A stretch of DNA of 47,204 bases, taken from an uncultured Oscillibacter sp. GTDB taxonomy: Bacteria; Bacillota; Clostridia; Oscillospirales; Oscillospiraceae. The notes under the pieces are model-generated. The model had not been told where the DNA came from. It did not search any database and saw only the letters and a list, made by a program, of their open reading frames with translations. Position numbers and translations under genes: made by a program. Numbering within the stretch: the first letter of the stretch is position 1; every line of letters starts with the position of its first letter. Below are positions 33,160 to 41,183 of the stretch, in pieces. The stretch spans positions 1-47,204 of the forward strand of contig CAJUTB010000022.1 of assembly GCA_910589315.1 (NCBI GenBank), read 5' to 3'.

Positions 33160-33639
33160 ATGAAGGTACTTCGCTTTCTGGACGACAATTTGGAAAAAAT
33201 GATCTGCACCGTCACCCTCGCGCTGATGAGCGCGATTATCGTGGCCCAGGTATTTTTCCGTTATGTGTTGAATAACTCCCTCTCCTGGTCGGAGGAATTA
33301 GCCCGCTACCTGTTTATTTGGACGATCTATATTGGCATCAGCTACGGCGTGAAAATGGACAAACACGTGGCGGTTGACGCCGTTTACAGCTATATGCCCA
33401 AGGGTGTGAAAAAGTATTACGCCATGATTGCCTACGCGCTGTTCCTGCTGTTTGCGGTCGCAATTGTTTACTACGGCGTCACCGTCGTCGGAATGCAGAT
33501 CAGCAGCGGCCAGGTCTCTCCGGCAATGGGCCTTCCGATGCAGTATGTGTATGTGGCCCCTGTGGTCGGCATGGTGCTGACGGTGATCCGCCTGGTGCAG
33601 AAGATCATCGAAGCGGCCAAGGCCGAGGAATGGGAATGA
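33160..33639 (+). CDS. TRAP transporter small permease DctQ-type
   Basis: This 159-residue protein has four membrane segments. The family motif NNSLSWSEELARYLFIW (about residues 43-59) and GVKMDKHVAVDAVYSYMP are clear. The ATG at 33160 has AAAGGTGG upstream; the open frame begins at a GTG at 33145 that lies within that ribosome-binding site. It links the soluble binding protein to the DctM subunit in the membrane. It lies 17 bases upstream of dctM. Confidence 0.95.
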   Translation: MKVLRFLDDNLEKMICTVTLALMSAIIVAQVFFRYVLNNSLSWSEELARYLFIWTIYIGISYGVKMDKHVAVDAVYSYMPKGVKKYYAMIAYALFLLFAVAIVYYGVTVVGMQISSGQVSPAMGLPMQYVYVAPVVGMVLTVIRLVQKIIEAAKAEEWE

Positions 33640-33656
33640 AAGGAGCGTGCAGGTAA

Positions 33657-34940
33657 ATGGCAGTTGCAATTCTGTTTGGTAGTTTTATTCTGTTGCTGAT
33701 TCTCCGGGTGCCCATCGGCATTTCGCTGGGTATGTCCAGCCTGCTGGCGATTTTCACCAGCGGCGTCGTACAGCCCACATATCTGGCCCAGGGCCTTGTG
33801 ACCGGTACGGACTCCTTCCCGCTGATGGCGGTGCCCTTCTTCATGCTGGCGGGCGAGCTGATGGCCACGGGCGGCATTTCCCGCCGTCTTCTGAACATCG
33901 CGGACGCTTTCCTTGGCCGGAAATACGGCGGCCTGGCGTTGGTGACGATTGTGGCCTGTATGTTCTTTGCGGCGATCTCCGGTTCCGGCCCGGCCACGGT
34001 GGCGGCCATCGGCGGCCTTACCATTCCCAGTATGCTCAAGCAGGGCTATGACCGCCCCTATTGCAGCGCGATCACCGCCGCCGCCGGTTCCATTGGCGTC
34101 ATCATCCCGCCCTCCATCCCTATGGTCATGTATTCCGTGGCTACGGGCGCGTCTGTCGGCGCGATGTTCCTGGGCGGCATGATTCCCGGTATCCTGATCG
34201 GCGTTTCTCTGTGCATCTACACGACCTTCTACTGCAAGAAGCGCAATTACATCAACAAGGAAGCGAAGCCCTTCTCCTGGGGCAACGTATTCCATGCCCT
34301 GAAAGACGGCATCTGGGCTTTGCTTGTGCCGGTCATCATTCTGGGCGGCATTTACGGCGGTATTTTCACCCCGACGGAAGCCGCCGCCGTGGCGGTTGCC
34401 TACGGTCTGATTGTGGGTCTGTTTGTGTACCGTGACCTGAAATTCAAGGACCTGTATAACATCTTCAGCAACGCTGCGCTGACCACCGCGACGGTCCTGA
34501 TCATCCTGGGCACAGCGACCACTTTCGGCCGCATCCTGACCCTCCAGCGCATCCCCACCATGATCGCCGACGCGTTCACCTCCATTTCCGACAGCAAGTA
34601 TGTCCTTCTGGTTCTGATTAACCTGCTGCTGCTGGTGGTCGGCTGCTTCATGGAGACCAACGCAGCCATCATCATTCTAGCTCCGATCTTCCTGCCCATC
34701 GTGGAAGCGGCGGGCGTGGACCCGGTTCACTTCGGCATCATCATGGTCGTCAACCTGGCCATTGGCTTCGTGACGCCGCCGCTGGGTGTGAATCTGTTCG
34801 TTGCCTGCAACACTGCCGGCGCAAAATTGGAGGAAATTGTGAAAGGCATTATGCCGATTCTGGGCGTTATGATCATCGACCTACTCTTGATCACCTATAT
34901 TCCCCAGATCACGATGCTCCTGCCCAACCTCCTGTACTAA
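33657..34940 (+). CDS. TRAP transporter large permease DctM-type
   Basis: This 427-residue protein of about twelve membrane segments is the sodium-coupled translocating subunit. Family blocks are LRVPIGISLGMSSLLAIF at the N-terminus, AVPFFMLAGELMATGGISRRLL, SGSGPATVAAIGGLTIPSM and GVIIPPSIPMVMY. The C-terminal NLAIGFVTPPLGVNLFVA is also present. It is the last gene of the TRAP operon and ends at the strong bidirectional terminator 34960-34997. The substrate is set by the two upstream binding proteins. Confidence 0.97.
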   Translation: MAVAILFGSFILLLILRVPIGISLGMSSLLAIFTSGVVQPTYLAQGLVTGTDSFPLMAVPFFMLAGELMATGGISRRLLNIADAFLGRKYGGLALVTIVACMFFAAISGSGPATVAAIGGLTIPSMLKQGYDRPYCSAITAAAGSIGVIIPPSIPMVMYSVATGASVGAMFLGGMIPGILIGVSLCIYTTFYCKKRNYINKEAKPFSWGNVFHALKDGIWALLVPVIILGGIYGGIFTPTEAAAVAVAYGLIVGLFVYRDLKFKDLYNIFSNAALTTATVLIILGTATTFGRILTLQRIPTMIADAFTSISDSKYVLLVLINLLLLVVGCFMETNAAIIILAPIFLPIVEAAGVDPVHFGIIMVVNLAIGFVTPPLGVNLFVACNTAGAKLEEIVKGIMPILGVMIIDLLLITYIPQITMLLPNLLY

Positions 34941-34959
34941 TTCATACGAATAGGCGCGC

Positions 34960-34997
34960 AAAAATCCCCGGAACGCAGCTGCGTTCCGGGGATTTTT
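34960..34997. terminator. Bidirectional terminator dctM / gntR
   Basis: An 18-bp inverted repeat, AAAAATCCCCGGAACGCA arm at 34960-34977 with its complement at 34980-34997, runs T-rich on both strands. It lies between convergent operons. Confidence 0.92.
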
Positions 34998-35006
34998 CAT
35001 GGTCCA

Positions 35007-35714
35007 TTATTCGCTGTCAATCTGCCGGACGCGGACTTCCAGCCGCTGGTCCACGAGGCGGAAGTGTTCGTCAATCGCGCCGGCTCCAAGGGGAACATCC
35101 TTCGTGAGAATGGATTCCACCATGGCGCGGTGCGCGTTGTTAAGGGCGTGCCGCCGGGACTCGTCAGACATGATGTCCATGCGGAGATCCGCTATAAAAC
35201 GGTCCATCACGTCGGAGAGAGCGTTCAGGACCTCGACGAACAAGACGTTTCCGGAGGCACGAGCGATGGTATAGTGAAGCTGTTTGTCCAGGGCAACGTT
35301 CTGCGCTTCCGTTCCGCCCTGGTCCAGGAGGGAGATAATGCTTTGCAGGTTCTCCAGATCCTGTTCCGACGCGTTGTCCACCGCCAGGGCCAGGGCGTGT
35401 CGTTCAATGGCGTAGCGCAGCTGGCTCACCTGCTGAAAGCTCAGTTCTTTCAGGAGGAACATGATGGACATGGTTTCCACCAGGGTGCTCTCAAAGTTCG
35501 CGGCGATGAAGTGCCCGGCTCCCTGAGTGCTGGTGGTGGTGCCCATGATTTCCAGGATTCGCAACGCCTCTCTCACGGAATTCCGGCTGACGTTGAGCCG
35601 TTCCGCCAGGGTGCGTTCCGGCGGAAGCCGCGCACCAATACGCAGGTTTCCCACACGGATCTCCTGTTTGATGTAGTCGATGACCTTGACATAAGCCCGC
35701 TTTTCTGGTTCCAT
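35007..35714 (-). CDS. FadR-subfamily GntR regulator
   Basis: This 235-residue regulator has an N-terminal winged helix (YIKQEIRVGNLRIGARLPPERTLAERLNVSRNSVREALRILE in two blocks, residues 14-54). A C-terminal all-helical FCD effector domain follows, with RYAIERHALALA, DKQLHYTIARASGN and the metal/ligand His residues in HRAMVESI and DEHFRLV. The start follows GGGGGAG. It is the last gene of the etfAB operon. Two operators of the TTGG-N5-CCAA type around the operon promoter (40264-40344) match what I recall of LldR/PdhR-like FadR members. A 2-hydroxy acid such as lactate is the probable effector, by inference. Confidence 0.93.
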   Translation of the reverse strand: MEPEKRAYVKVIDYIKQEIRVGNLRIGARLPPERTLAERLNVSRNSVREALRILEIMGTTTSTQGAGHFIAANFESTLVETMSIMFLLKELSFQQVSQLRYAIERHALALAVDNASEQDLENLQSIISLLDQGGTEAQNVALDKQLHYTIARASGNVLFVEVLNALSDVMDRFIADLRMDIMSDESRRHALNNAHRAMVESILTKDVPLGAGAIDEHFRLVDQRLEVRVRQIDSE

Positions 35715-35753
35715 GCTTCTCCCCCCGAGTTTGTCCTCCGGCCTTTCTGCCGG

Positions 35754-36710
35754 TTACGCCTTGCGGGCTTTGATCTCGTCGATCATCAGCGGAAGAATGT
35801 CGTTGACGTTCCCCACTATGCCCACGTCGGCCACCTCGAAAATCGGTGCGTCCTCGTCTTTATTGATGGCCACGATATAACCGGAACCGGTCATGCCGGA
35901 CACGTGCTGCATGGCCCCGGAGATGCCGCAGGCGATATAGAGCTTCGGCGCAACGATCTTGCCGGACTGCCCCACCTGATGATTCCGGGGAATCCAGCCG
36001 TCCTCAATCGCCGGACGGCTGGCCCCAACCACGCCGCCCAGAAGCTCTGCCAGCTCATGCACCAGCTTGAAGTTTTCCGCGCTGCCCATGCCGCGGCCTC
36101 CGGCGACGATCACTTCCGCATCTTCCAGGTTCACGCTCTCCGCCAGCTCCTTGACGGCCTCTTTGATAACGGCCCGCAGCGCGCCGGTTTCCACGTCCGC
36201 CGCCGTCACGGGAACGGTACGCCCGGCGGTCTCCTCCGGCTTGCCGAAGGTCCCGGACCGGACGGTCACAACGCCCCGGCCCTCGATGGAAACGGTCTCC
36301 TGCAAGGAGCCGCCGTAAACCGAGCGCACCCAGCCGCCTTCGGCGGTCAAATCCATTGCGTCGGTGACGCAGCCCACCCCCGCACGGGCAGAAACCCGCG
36401 CCGCAAGTTCCTTGCCGTCCCGGCTGGAACCCAGCAGCAGACAGGGCGTTTCATAACGCGCAAACAACTCTGTCAGAATGGCCGTATAGGTCTCGGCCTG
36501 ATAGCCGTCCGCCGCAGCGGTCAAGACTTCATCCGCGCCGTAAACCCCGGCGGAAGCCGCGGCAGAGGCGTCCCCGATCAAAACGGCGGCAACACCCTTA
36601 CCGGTCTGTACGGCCAGCTTTTTCGCGGCGTTGAGAGCTTCCAGGGAAACCTTGAGGATCTGACCGTCCGCGGTTTCCAGGTATACCAAAATCATAGCCT
36701 GTTTTTCCAT
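35754..36710 (-). CDS. etfA: Electron transfer flavoprotein alpha subunit
   Basis: This 318-residue EtfA has an N-terminal alpha/beta domain with LLLGSSRDGKELAARVSARAG and a C-terminal FAD domain. The signature region has CGISGAMQHVSGMTGSGYI, then VAINKDEDAPIFEVADVGIVG. There is no N-terminal ferredoxin-like extension. The start at 36710 follows a GAGGGGGA stretch; the Met at 36695 is a shorter option. It is translated right after etfB (13-base gap). With EtfB it carries electrons for the acyl-CoA dehydrogenase or the GlcD-type enzyme of the same operon. Confidence 0.95.
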   Translation of the reverse strand: MEKQAMILVYLETADGQILKVSLEALNAAKKLAVQTGKGVAAVLIGDASAAASAGVYGADEVLTAAADGYQAETYTAILTELFARYETPCLLLGSSRDGKELAARVSARAGVGCVTDAMDLTAEGGWVRSVYGGSLQETVSIEGRGVVTVRSGTFGKPEETAGRTVPVTAADVETGALRAVIKEAVKELAESVNLEDAEVIVAGGRGMGSAENFKLVHELAELLGGVVGASRPAIEDGWIPRNHQVGQSGKIVAPKLYIACGISGAMQHVSGMTGSGYIVAINKDEDAPIFEVADVGIVGNVNDILPLMIDEIKARKA

Positions 36711-36723
36711 CGTCCATTCCCCC

Positions 36724-37500
36724 TCAAACGAGTTTTTGTCCGGCCAGCATTTTGATGGCCCGGCTCACCGCCACAGCGGCTTCTTTCTCCTGAATCTTCA
36801 CGCCGCTCTGACGCTTCGGCGGAGCCGAAAGGGCTGTCTGGCGAACCTTGGCCGCGTCCGGGCCGTAAGCGGAAGCCTCCGCGCCAACGTCCGCCGCCGT
36901 GAGACCGGCAATGGGCATTTTCCGCGCAGCCATTTTGCTCTTGATGGAGGGATACCGGGGCTCATAGCCCGGCTTCACGGTCGTGACAACGCAGGGGCAG
37001 GGCGTCTCGACGATTCGATAGCCTTCTTCGGTCTCCTGCTTGACGGACACGCCGCCCTCGACCGGCTCCAGCCCCAGGACGTTCGTGACCAGGGGCAGTC
37101 CCAGCGTCTCCGCCAGCTGCGCGCCTACGATCCCGTACGCGCCGTCGGTAGACTCCACGCCGCAGAAGATCACGTCGAACTTACCGGCTTTCCCGGCAGC
37201 CTTCGCCAGAAGGTGCGCCATGCCGAGGGAATCGCACGCCGCAGTTTCGTCCAGACGGGCGGCATGATTCGCGCCCACGGCCAGGCAGCTCCGCAGGGAG
37301 GGAACGGTTTCTTCGCCGCCCACGGTGAGGACGGTGACTTCGCCGCCATGTTCTTCCTTGAAGCGGGCGGCCATTTCCAGCGCGTAGGTGTCGAAGGCGT
37401 TGACAACCGGCGTAATGCCGTCCAGCTTCGGCGCGTTATTTTCCAGGACAACGGTGACGGAATCATCCGGCACCTGTTTCACACAAACCAAAAGTTCCAT
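36724..37500 (-). CDS. etfB: Electron transfer flavoprotein beta subunit
   Basis: This 258-residue EtfB starts with MELLVCVKQVPDDS, has TPVVNAFDTYALEMAARFKEEHGG at about residues 31-54, a nucleotide-loop region FCGVESTDGAYGIVGAQLAETLG, and the IVETPCPCVVTTVKPGYEPRYP stretch. Bifurcating and non-bifurcating Etf differ in NAD- and FAD-site motifs that I cannot judge without an alignment. Its partners (acyl-CoA dehydrogenase, FAD-linked dehydrogenase) are those used by known anaerobic bifurcating complexes. Confidence 0.95.
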   Translation of the reverse strand: MELLVCVKQVPDDSVTVVLENNAPKLDGITPVVNAFDTYALEMAARFKEEHGGEVTVLTVGGEETVPSLRSCLAVGANHAARLDETAACDSLGMAHLLAKAAGKAGKFDVIFCGVESTDGAYGIVGAQLAETLGLPLVTNVLGLEPVEGGVSVKQETEEGYRIVETPCPCVVTTVKPGYEPRYPSIKSKMAARKMPIAGLTAADVGAEASAYGPDAAKVRQTALSAPPKRQSGVKIQEKEAAVAVSRAIKMLAGQKLV

Positions 37501-37609
37501 ATAAAACCACCTTTCTCCGGGGGAATCGGCCCCCGGCCTTCGTCATGGGCACGCCAGGACGGGTTCCGGTTTCCCGGCCCCCGTCCAGCGGCTTTTCCCA
37601 AACGATGTA

Positions 37610-38749
37610 TCAGAATTTTCCAATCACATTCTTTGCAATGACCATGCGCTGAATTTCATTGGTGCCCTCATAAATCTGGAAGATTTTCGCATCCCGCAGC
37701 AGCTTTTCCACGGGATATTCCCGGCTGTATCCGTAACCGCCCAGAATCTGAATGGCCTCCAGGGCGTTCTGGACCGCCACATCACCCGCGTAGCACTTAG
37801 CGATAGCGGATTCCTTGCTGTAAGGCTTTCCCTCGTCCATGAGCTTCAGGGCGTGGGCCACCATCTGACGCGCCGTCTCGGTCCGAATCTCCATATCTGC
37901 AATCTTGAACTGAAGGGCCTGATTCTTCAGGATGGGTTTTCCGAAGGTAATCCGCTGCTTGCCGTAGGAAACGGCCTCGTCAATGCACCGCTGGGCGATG
38001 CCCACTGCGCCGCAGCCCACCCAGGTCCGGGACATATCCAGGGTCTGCATGGCAATTTTGTAGCCCTCGCCCTCTGCGCCCATCCGCGCGGAAGCGGGAA
38101 TCCGGCAGTCCTCAAACACCACGTCGCAGGTATTGGAGGTACGGATACCCATTTTATTCTCGTGGTTGCCGGTGGACAGGCCCGGCGTTCCGGCATCCAC
38201 CACAAACGCAGACATGCCCTTTACGCCCTGGGACTTGTCCGTCATGGCCGTCACCACGTAGAAGGAGGCGACGCCGCCATTGGTGATGAAGCACTTCCGG
38301 CCGTTCAAAACGTACTCGTCCCCCTCGCGGACGGCGGTGGTTTTGCTGTTGCTGGCGTCGGAACCGGCCATGGGCTCGGTGAGGCAGAACGCGCCGTGTT
38401 TTCCCTCAATCAGCAGATCGCAGCAGCGCTGTTTCTGCTCCTCATTTCCGCCGATCAAAACGGCTTTCAGGGCCAGATTGCTCGCCGTGATGGTGGTCAC
38501 GAAGCCCGCGTCCGCCTTGGCCATCTCCTCCATCAGCGCGGCAACGGTGACGCGCTCCAGGCCGGGGCCGCCGTATTCCTCGGGGACTTCCAGGGCATTG
38601 AGGCCCATTTCCGCCGCCTGCTCATAAATGTCCGCCGGCCATTCGCCGCTGACATCGAATTCCTTGCACTGCTCCTTCACTTCCTTCTCGCAGAATTCCC
38701 GAACGGTTTGCAGAAGGTCCTGATCTTCCGGATTGATTAAAAAAGCCAT
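37610..38749 (-). CDS. Acyl-CoA dehydrogenase, probably butyryl-CoA type
   Basis: This 379-residue flavoenzyme has the standard acyl-CoA dehydrogenase order: ALEVPEEYGGPGLE, FCLTEPMAGSDASNSKTTA (FAD/substrate), GRKCFITNGG, and the C-terminal ILGGYGYSREYPVEKLLRDAK. The catalytic Glu is at about residue 361 in QIYEGTNEIQR, the position used by short-chain enzymes. With EtfAB it could reduce crotonyl-CoA, the product of Kal, to butyryl-CoA, joining lysine fermentation to butyrate. It sits between etfB and the GlcD-type gene. The exact acyl chain is inferred. Confidence 0.93.
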   Translation of the reverse strand: MAFLINPEDQDLLQTVREFCEKEVKEQCKEFDVSGEWPADIYEQAAEMGLNALEVPEEYGGPGLERVTVAALMEEMAKADAGFVTTITASNLALKAVLIGGNEEQKQRCCDLLIEGKHGAFCLTEPMAGSDASNSKTTAVREGDEYVLNGRKCFITNGGVASFYVVTAMTDKSQGVKGMSAFVVDAGTPGLSTGNHENKMGIRTSNTCDVVFEDCRIPASARMGAEGEGYKIAMQTLDMSRTWVGCGAVGIAQRCIDEAVSYGKQRITFGKPILKNQALQFKIADMEIRTETARQMVAHALKLMDEGKPYSKESAIAKCYAGDVAVQNALEAIQILGGYGYSREYPVEKLLRDAKIFQIYEGTNEIQRMVIAKNVIGKF

Positions 38750-38776
38750 AATTCGTCACCTTTCCATGTTAAAAAA

Positions 38777-40195
38777 TTAAAGTTTATAGCAGACCTTGCC
38801 AGGGTTGAGAATCAAATTCGGGTCAAAGACTTTCTTGATGTTCTCCATCAAGGCCATGTTGACCTTGCCCACAGACTCCGCCAGGAACGGAACCTTTCCA
38901 TGTCCAATGCCATGCTCGCCGGAGACCTGGCCGCCCAGCTCGGTCGCCTTGTTATACAACGCCTCCATAAACTTTTCCGCCCGCTTGAGGAATTCCTCCT
39001 CCTCCAGGTCGTTGCTGCAACAATAAATGTGCAGGTTCCCGTCGCCCGCGTGGCCGAAGCTCTTAACCGTCAGCCCCACATCCTCCTCCAAGGACTTGAC
39101 ATACACCAGGAAAGGCGCGATCTGGGTCACCGGGACCACCACGTCACACTCGTCCAGCAGCTTGGTGTCCGCCATGATGGCTTCCAGGAAGCTGCTGCGG
39201 GCGGCCCAGGCGTCCCGCTTTAAGGCCGGGGTATCCGCCACCAGAACGTCAATCGCGCCCGCTTCCAGCACCACCTCGGAGGCTTTTTCAATCACCGTGT
39301 CCAGCTCGTCGGCGGAGTTGCCGTCGAACGTCACCAGCAGATACGCCTCGGCCTCCACGCCGTCCAGCTTCCGGGGAAATACCTGCTTGCCCACATAGGC
39401 TTCGGAGGAAATCACAATCTCCTTGCCCATAAATTCCAACGCCTGGGGATTCAGGTGGTTTTTAAAGAACGCGGGAACCGTCCCGATGCAGGATTCCATG
39501 TCGGGATAGGGAATGATCAGGCTGATGGTTTCCTTCGGCTGGGGAATGAGCTTCAAGGTCAGCTCGGTAATCACGCCCAGCGTACCCTCGGAGCCGATCA
39601 TCAGATGCAGGAGGCTGTAACCGGAGCTGGTTTTGGAAACGGAGCTGCCCAGCTTGACAATTTCGCCGGTGGGGAGAACGACGGTCATGGCCTTGACATA
39701 ATCCCGCGTGCAGCCGTATTTCACGGCCCGCATACCGCCGGCGTTGGTGGAGACGTTGCCGCCCAGGGTGGCGAACTTTTCGCCGGGATCGGGGGGATAG
39801 AGAAGGCCCTTGGAGGCGGCGTCCTCGGCAAGCGTATTCAGAAGCACGCCGGGCTGAACGGTAACGGTAAAATTCTCCTCGTCGTAAGCAAGGATTTTGT
39901 TCATGCGGGTCGTCACCAGCAGGATTCCGCCATGAATGGGCACCGCGCCGCCCACCAGACCGGTTCCCGCGCCGCGGGGGGTAACGGGGATATGGTGTTC
40001 GTTGCAGAACTTGAGGACTGCGGCGACTTCTTCCGTAGTGGAGACCTCCACCACGGCCTCAGGGACAGCCTTGCCATAGATGGGCATTTCGTCATGGGAA
40101 TAATCCTCGTTGATGTCGCTGCCGGTAAAGACGCGCTTTGGCGCGATGCCGGACAGCTCCTGAAGCAGTTCAGGGGTAAGGGTCTGGTAATTCAT
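38777..40195 (-). CDS. FAD-binding 2-hydroxyacid dehydrogenase (GlcD/D-lactate type)
   Basis: This 472-residue VAO-type flavoprotein has the FAD-binding PCMH part with TPRGAGTGLVGGAVPIHGGI (about residues 70-89) and LGGNVSTNAGGMRAVKYG. The C-terminal cap ends in FGHAGDGNLHIY and SGEHGIGHGK, the metal/substrate-binding His motifs. The layout matches GlcD and the D-lactate dehydrogenase of Etf-linked lactate oxidation. The ATG at 40195 (complement) follows AAGGAGG; the upstream frame to 40297 covers the promoter/operator region and is not translated. It is the first gene of the operon with acyl-CoA dehydrogenase, etfB, etfA and gntR. Confidence 0.92.
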   Translation of the reverse strand: MNYQTLTPELLQELSGIAPKRVFTGSDINEDYSHDEMPIYGKAVPEAVVEVSTTEEVAAVLKFCNEHHIPVTPRGAGTGLVGGAVPIHGGILLVTTRMNKILAYDEENFTVTVQPGVLLNTLAEDAASKGLLYPPDPGEKFATLGGNVSTNAGGMRAVKYGCTRDYVKAMTVVLPTGEIVKLGSSVSKTSSGYSLLHLMIGSEGTLGVITELTLKLIPQPKETISLIIPYPDMESCIGTVPAFFKNHLNPQALEFMGKEIVISSEAYVGKQVFPRKLDGVEAEAYLLVTFDGNSADELDTVIEKASEVVLEAGAIDVLVADTPALKRDAWAARSSFLEAIMADTKLLDECDVVVPVTQIAPFLVYVKSLEEDVGLTVKSFGHAGDGNLHIYCCSNDLEEEEFLKRAEKFMEALYNKATELGGQVSGEHGIGHGKVPFLAESVGKVNMALMENIKKVFDPNLILNPGKVCYKL

Positions 40196-40263
40196 AGCGG
40201 GAACAGCCTCCTTTTGAAAATTGACAATCGAACGTTGATAAGGAACCCTGCGGACATACCGCA

Positions 40264-40282
40264 AAATTGGCCCTACCAATTT
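40264..40282. promoter_or_regulatory. FadR/LldR-like operator, downstream copy
   Basis: AAATTGG-CCCTA-CCAATTT has perfect 7-bp arms with a 5-base centre. It covers roughly positions +5 to +23 of the transcript from the promoter at 40293-40321. It is very like the TTGG...CCAA sites of lactate/pyruvate-type GntR regulators. Confidence 0.75.
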
Positions 40283-40292
40283 CATTGAATTC

Positions 40293-40321
40293 ATCATACG
40301 CCAGAAAACCGGAATTGTCCA
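40293..40321 (-). promoter_or_regulatory. Promoter of the GlcD-acd-etfBA-gntR operon
   Basis: On the minus strand, TGGACA (40321-40316) and TATGAT (40298-40293) are separated by 17 bp. It lies between two operators whose centres are 62 bp apart, close to six helical turns. Confidence 0.75.
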
Positions 40322-40325
40322 GTCT

Positions 40326-40344
40326 AAATTTGTAGGACCAATTT
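40326..40344. promoter_or_regulatory. FadR/LldR-like operator, upstream copy
   Basis: AAATTTG-TAGGA-CCAATTT is the same site in the opposite orientation with one arm mismatch. It lies directly upstream of the -35 box. Paired sites flanking a promoter suggest looping or combined repression/activation. Confidence 0.65.
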
Positions 40345-40490
40345 TACAGCTTTCCTTCCGATTCTCCAGAAAAGTTTCAAAAACCGAAAAGTTACACGAT
40401 TACGCAAATGAAATCGCATTCCGCCAGGAGGAAAAACGCGTTGCCTCACGAAATGCACAAATTTTTTGCAAATCTTATGGTAAAAATGTA

Positions 40491-40525
40491 AAAACCGCTC
40501 CCTCATGGCACGAGGGAGCGGTTTT
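40491..40525 (-). terminator. Terminator of the MerR-GyrI operon
   Basis: AAAACCGCTCCCTC (40491-40504) pairs with GAGGGAGCGGTTTT (40512-40525) around a 7-base loop, with T-runs on the minus strand. It lies six bases after the GyrI-like stop. Confidence 0.9.
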
Positions 40526-40530
40526 TATGC

Positions 40531-41163
40531 TCATATCTTTTTAATCGGATGGCGAATAACGGTTTTCCACTTTTCCGGCGCATTTCTGCGGGGGTCGGAG
40601 AGATAAATCTCATGGTGCAGGCGGGTTTCTGACAAATCGTTCCGAAATCCGTTTTCCGCCAAATATTGGTCCATCCGCGCAATGGACTCCGGTTCGCTGT
40701 CATAGGACCCCATATGCAGAATCTGAACGCAGAGGCCCTCCTCCACGGTCAGAAATTCGGCCTTGGAGCAATCCATTTTTTTCTTCCGCTCCGCCTCTGC
40801 GGCAGCCCATTCCAAATCGGAACCGGCGACAAAATCCGGCAGGCGGATAGCGGAAATCCAGCGGAACCCCGCTTTGTTCGCGTAATCCACTCCATCGGTT
40901 CCTTCCTGCCGCCAGAAGCCCTCCAGCGGCGGAACAACGTACTCAAAAAAGCCCTCGATCCGGTGTCCGCCCTTGCCGCTCATCCGAATCGTATAAGCGA
41001 TGGCATACAGAACTCCCAACGCCTGCTGGTAAGCTCCATCCGTCTCATTCGGGTCCCCCTGTCCCCGCACAGCAACGTAATTCATACGCGGTACGTCCAC
41101 AATCTGCGGAACCTGTTTCGGCAGGTAGAATTCCTTATGTTCTTTTTTGAAATCAAACGGCAT
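40531..41163 (-). CDS. GyrI-like small-molecule-binding domain protein
   Basis: This protein of about 210 residues resembles stand-alone GyrI/AraC effector-binding proteins. It has FKKEHKEFY followed by PRMNYVAVRGQGDPNE, then a central GHRIEGFFEYVVPPLEGFW, and a C-terminal EGLCVQILHMGSYDSEPESIARMDQYLAENG. This is the usual clostridial form that binds hydrophobic or cationic compounds. The ATG at 41163 (complement) has AGAGGA; an in-frame GTG at 41187 overlaps the upstream stop as GTGA but lacks a close ribosome-binding site. It is the last gene of the MerR operon, a common companion of MerR-type multidrug sensing. Confidence 0.88.
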   Translation of the reverse strand: MPFDFKKEHKEFYLPKQVPQIVDVPRMNYVAVRGQGDPNETDGAYQQALGVLYAIAYTIRMSGKGGHRIEGFFEYVVPPLEGFWRQEGTDGVDYANKAGFRWISAIRLPDFVAGSDLEWAAAEAERKKKMDCSKAEFLTVEEGLCVQILHMGSYDSEPESIARMDQYLAENGFRNDLSETRLHHEIYLSDPRRNAPEKWKTVIRHPIKKI

Positions 41164-41183
41164 ATTCTTCCTCTTTTCCTGCG

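Noticed and set aside
35064..36755. 563-codon plus-strand frame opposite gntR and etfA
   Set aside because: It is antisense to two clear genes, with no start signal or family motif.
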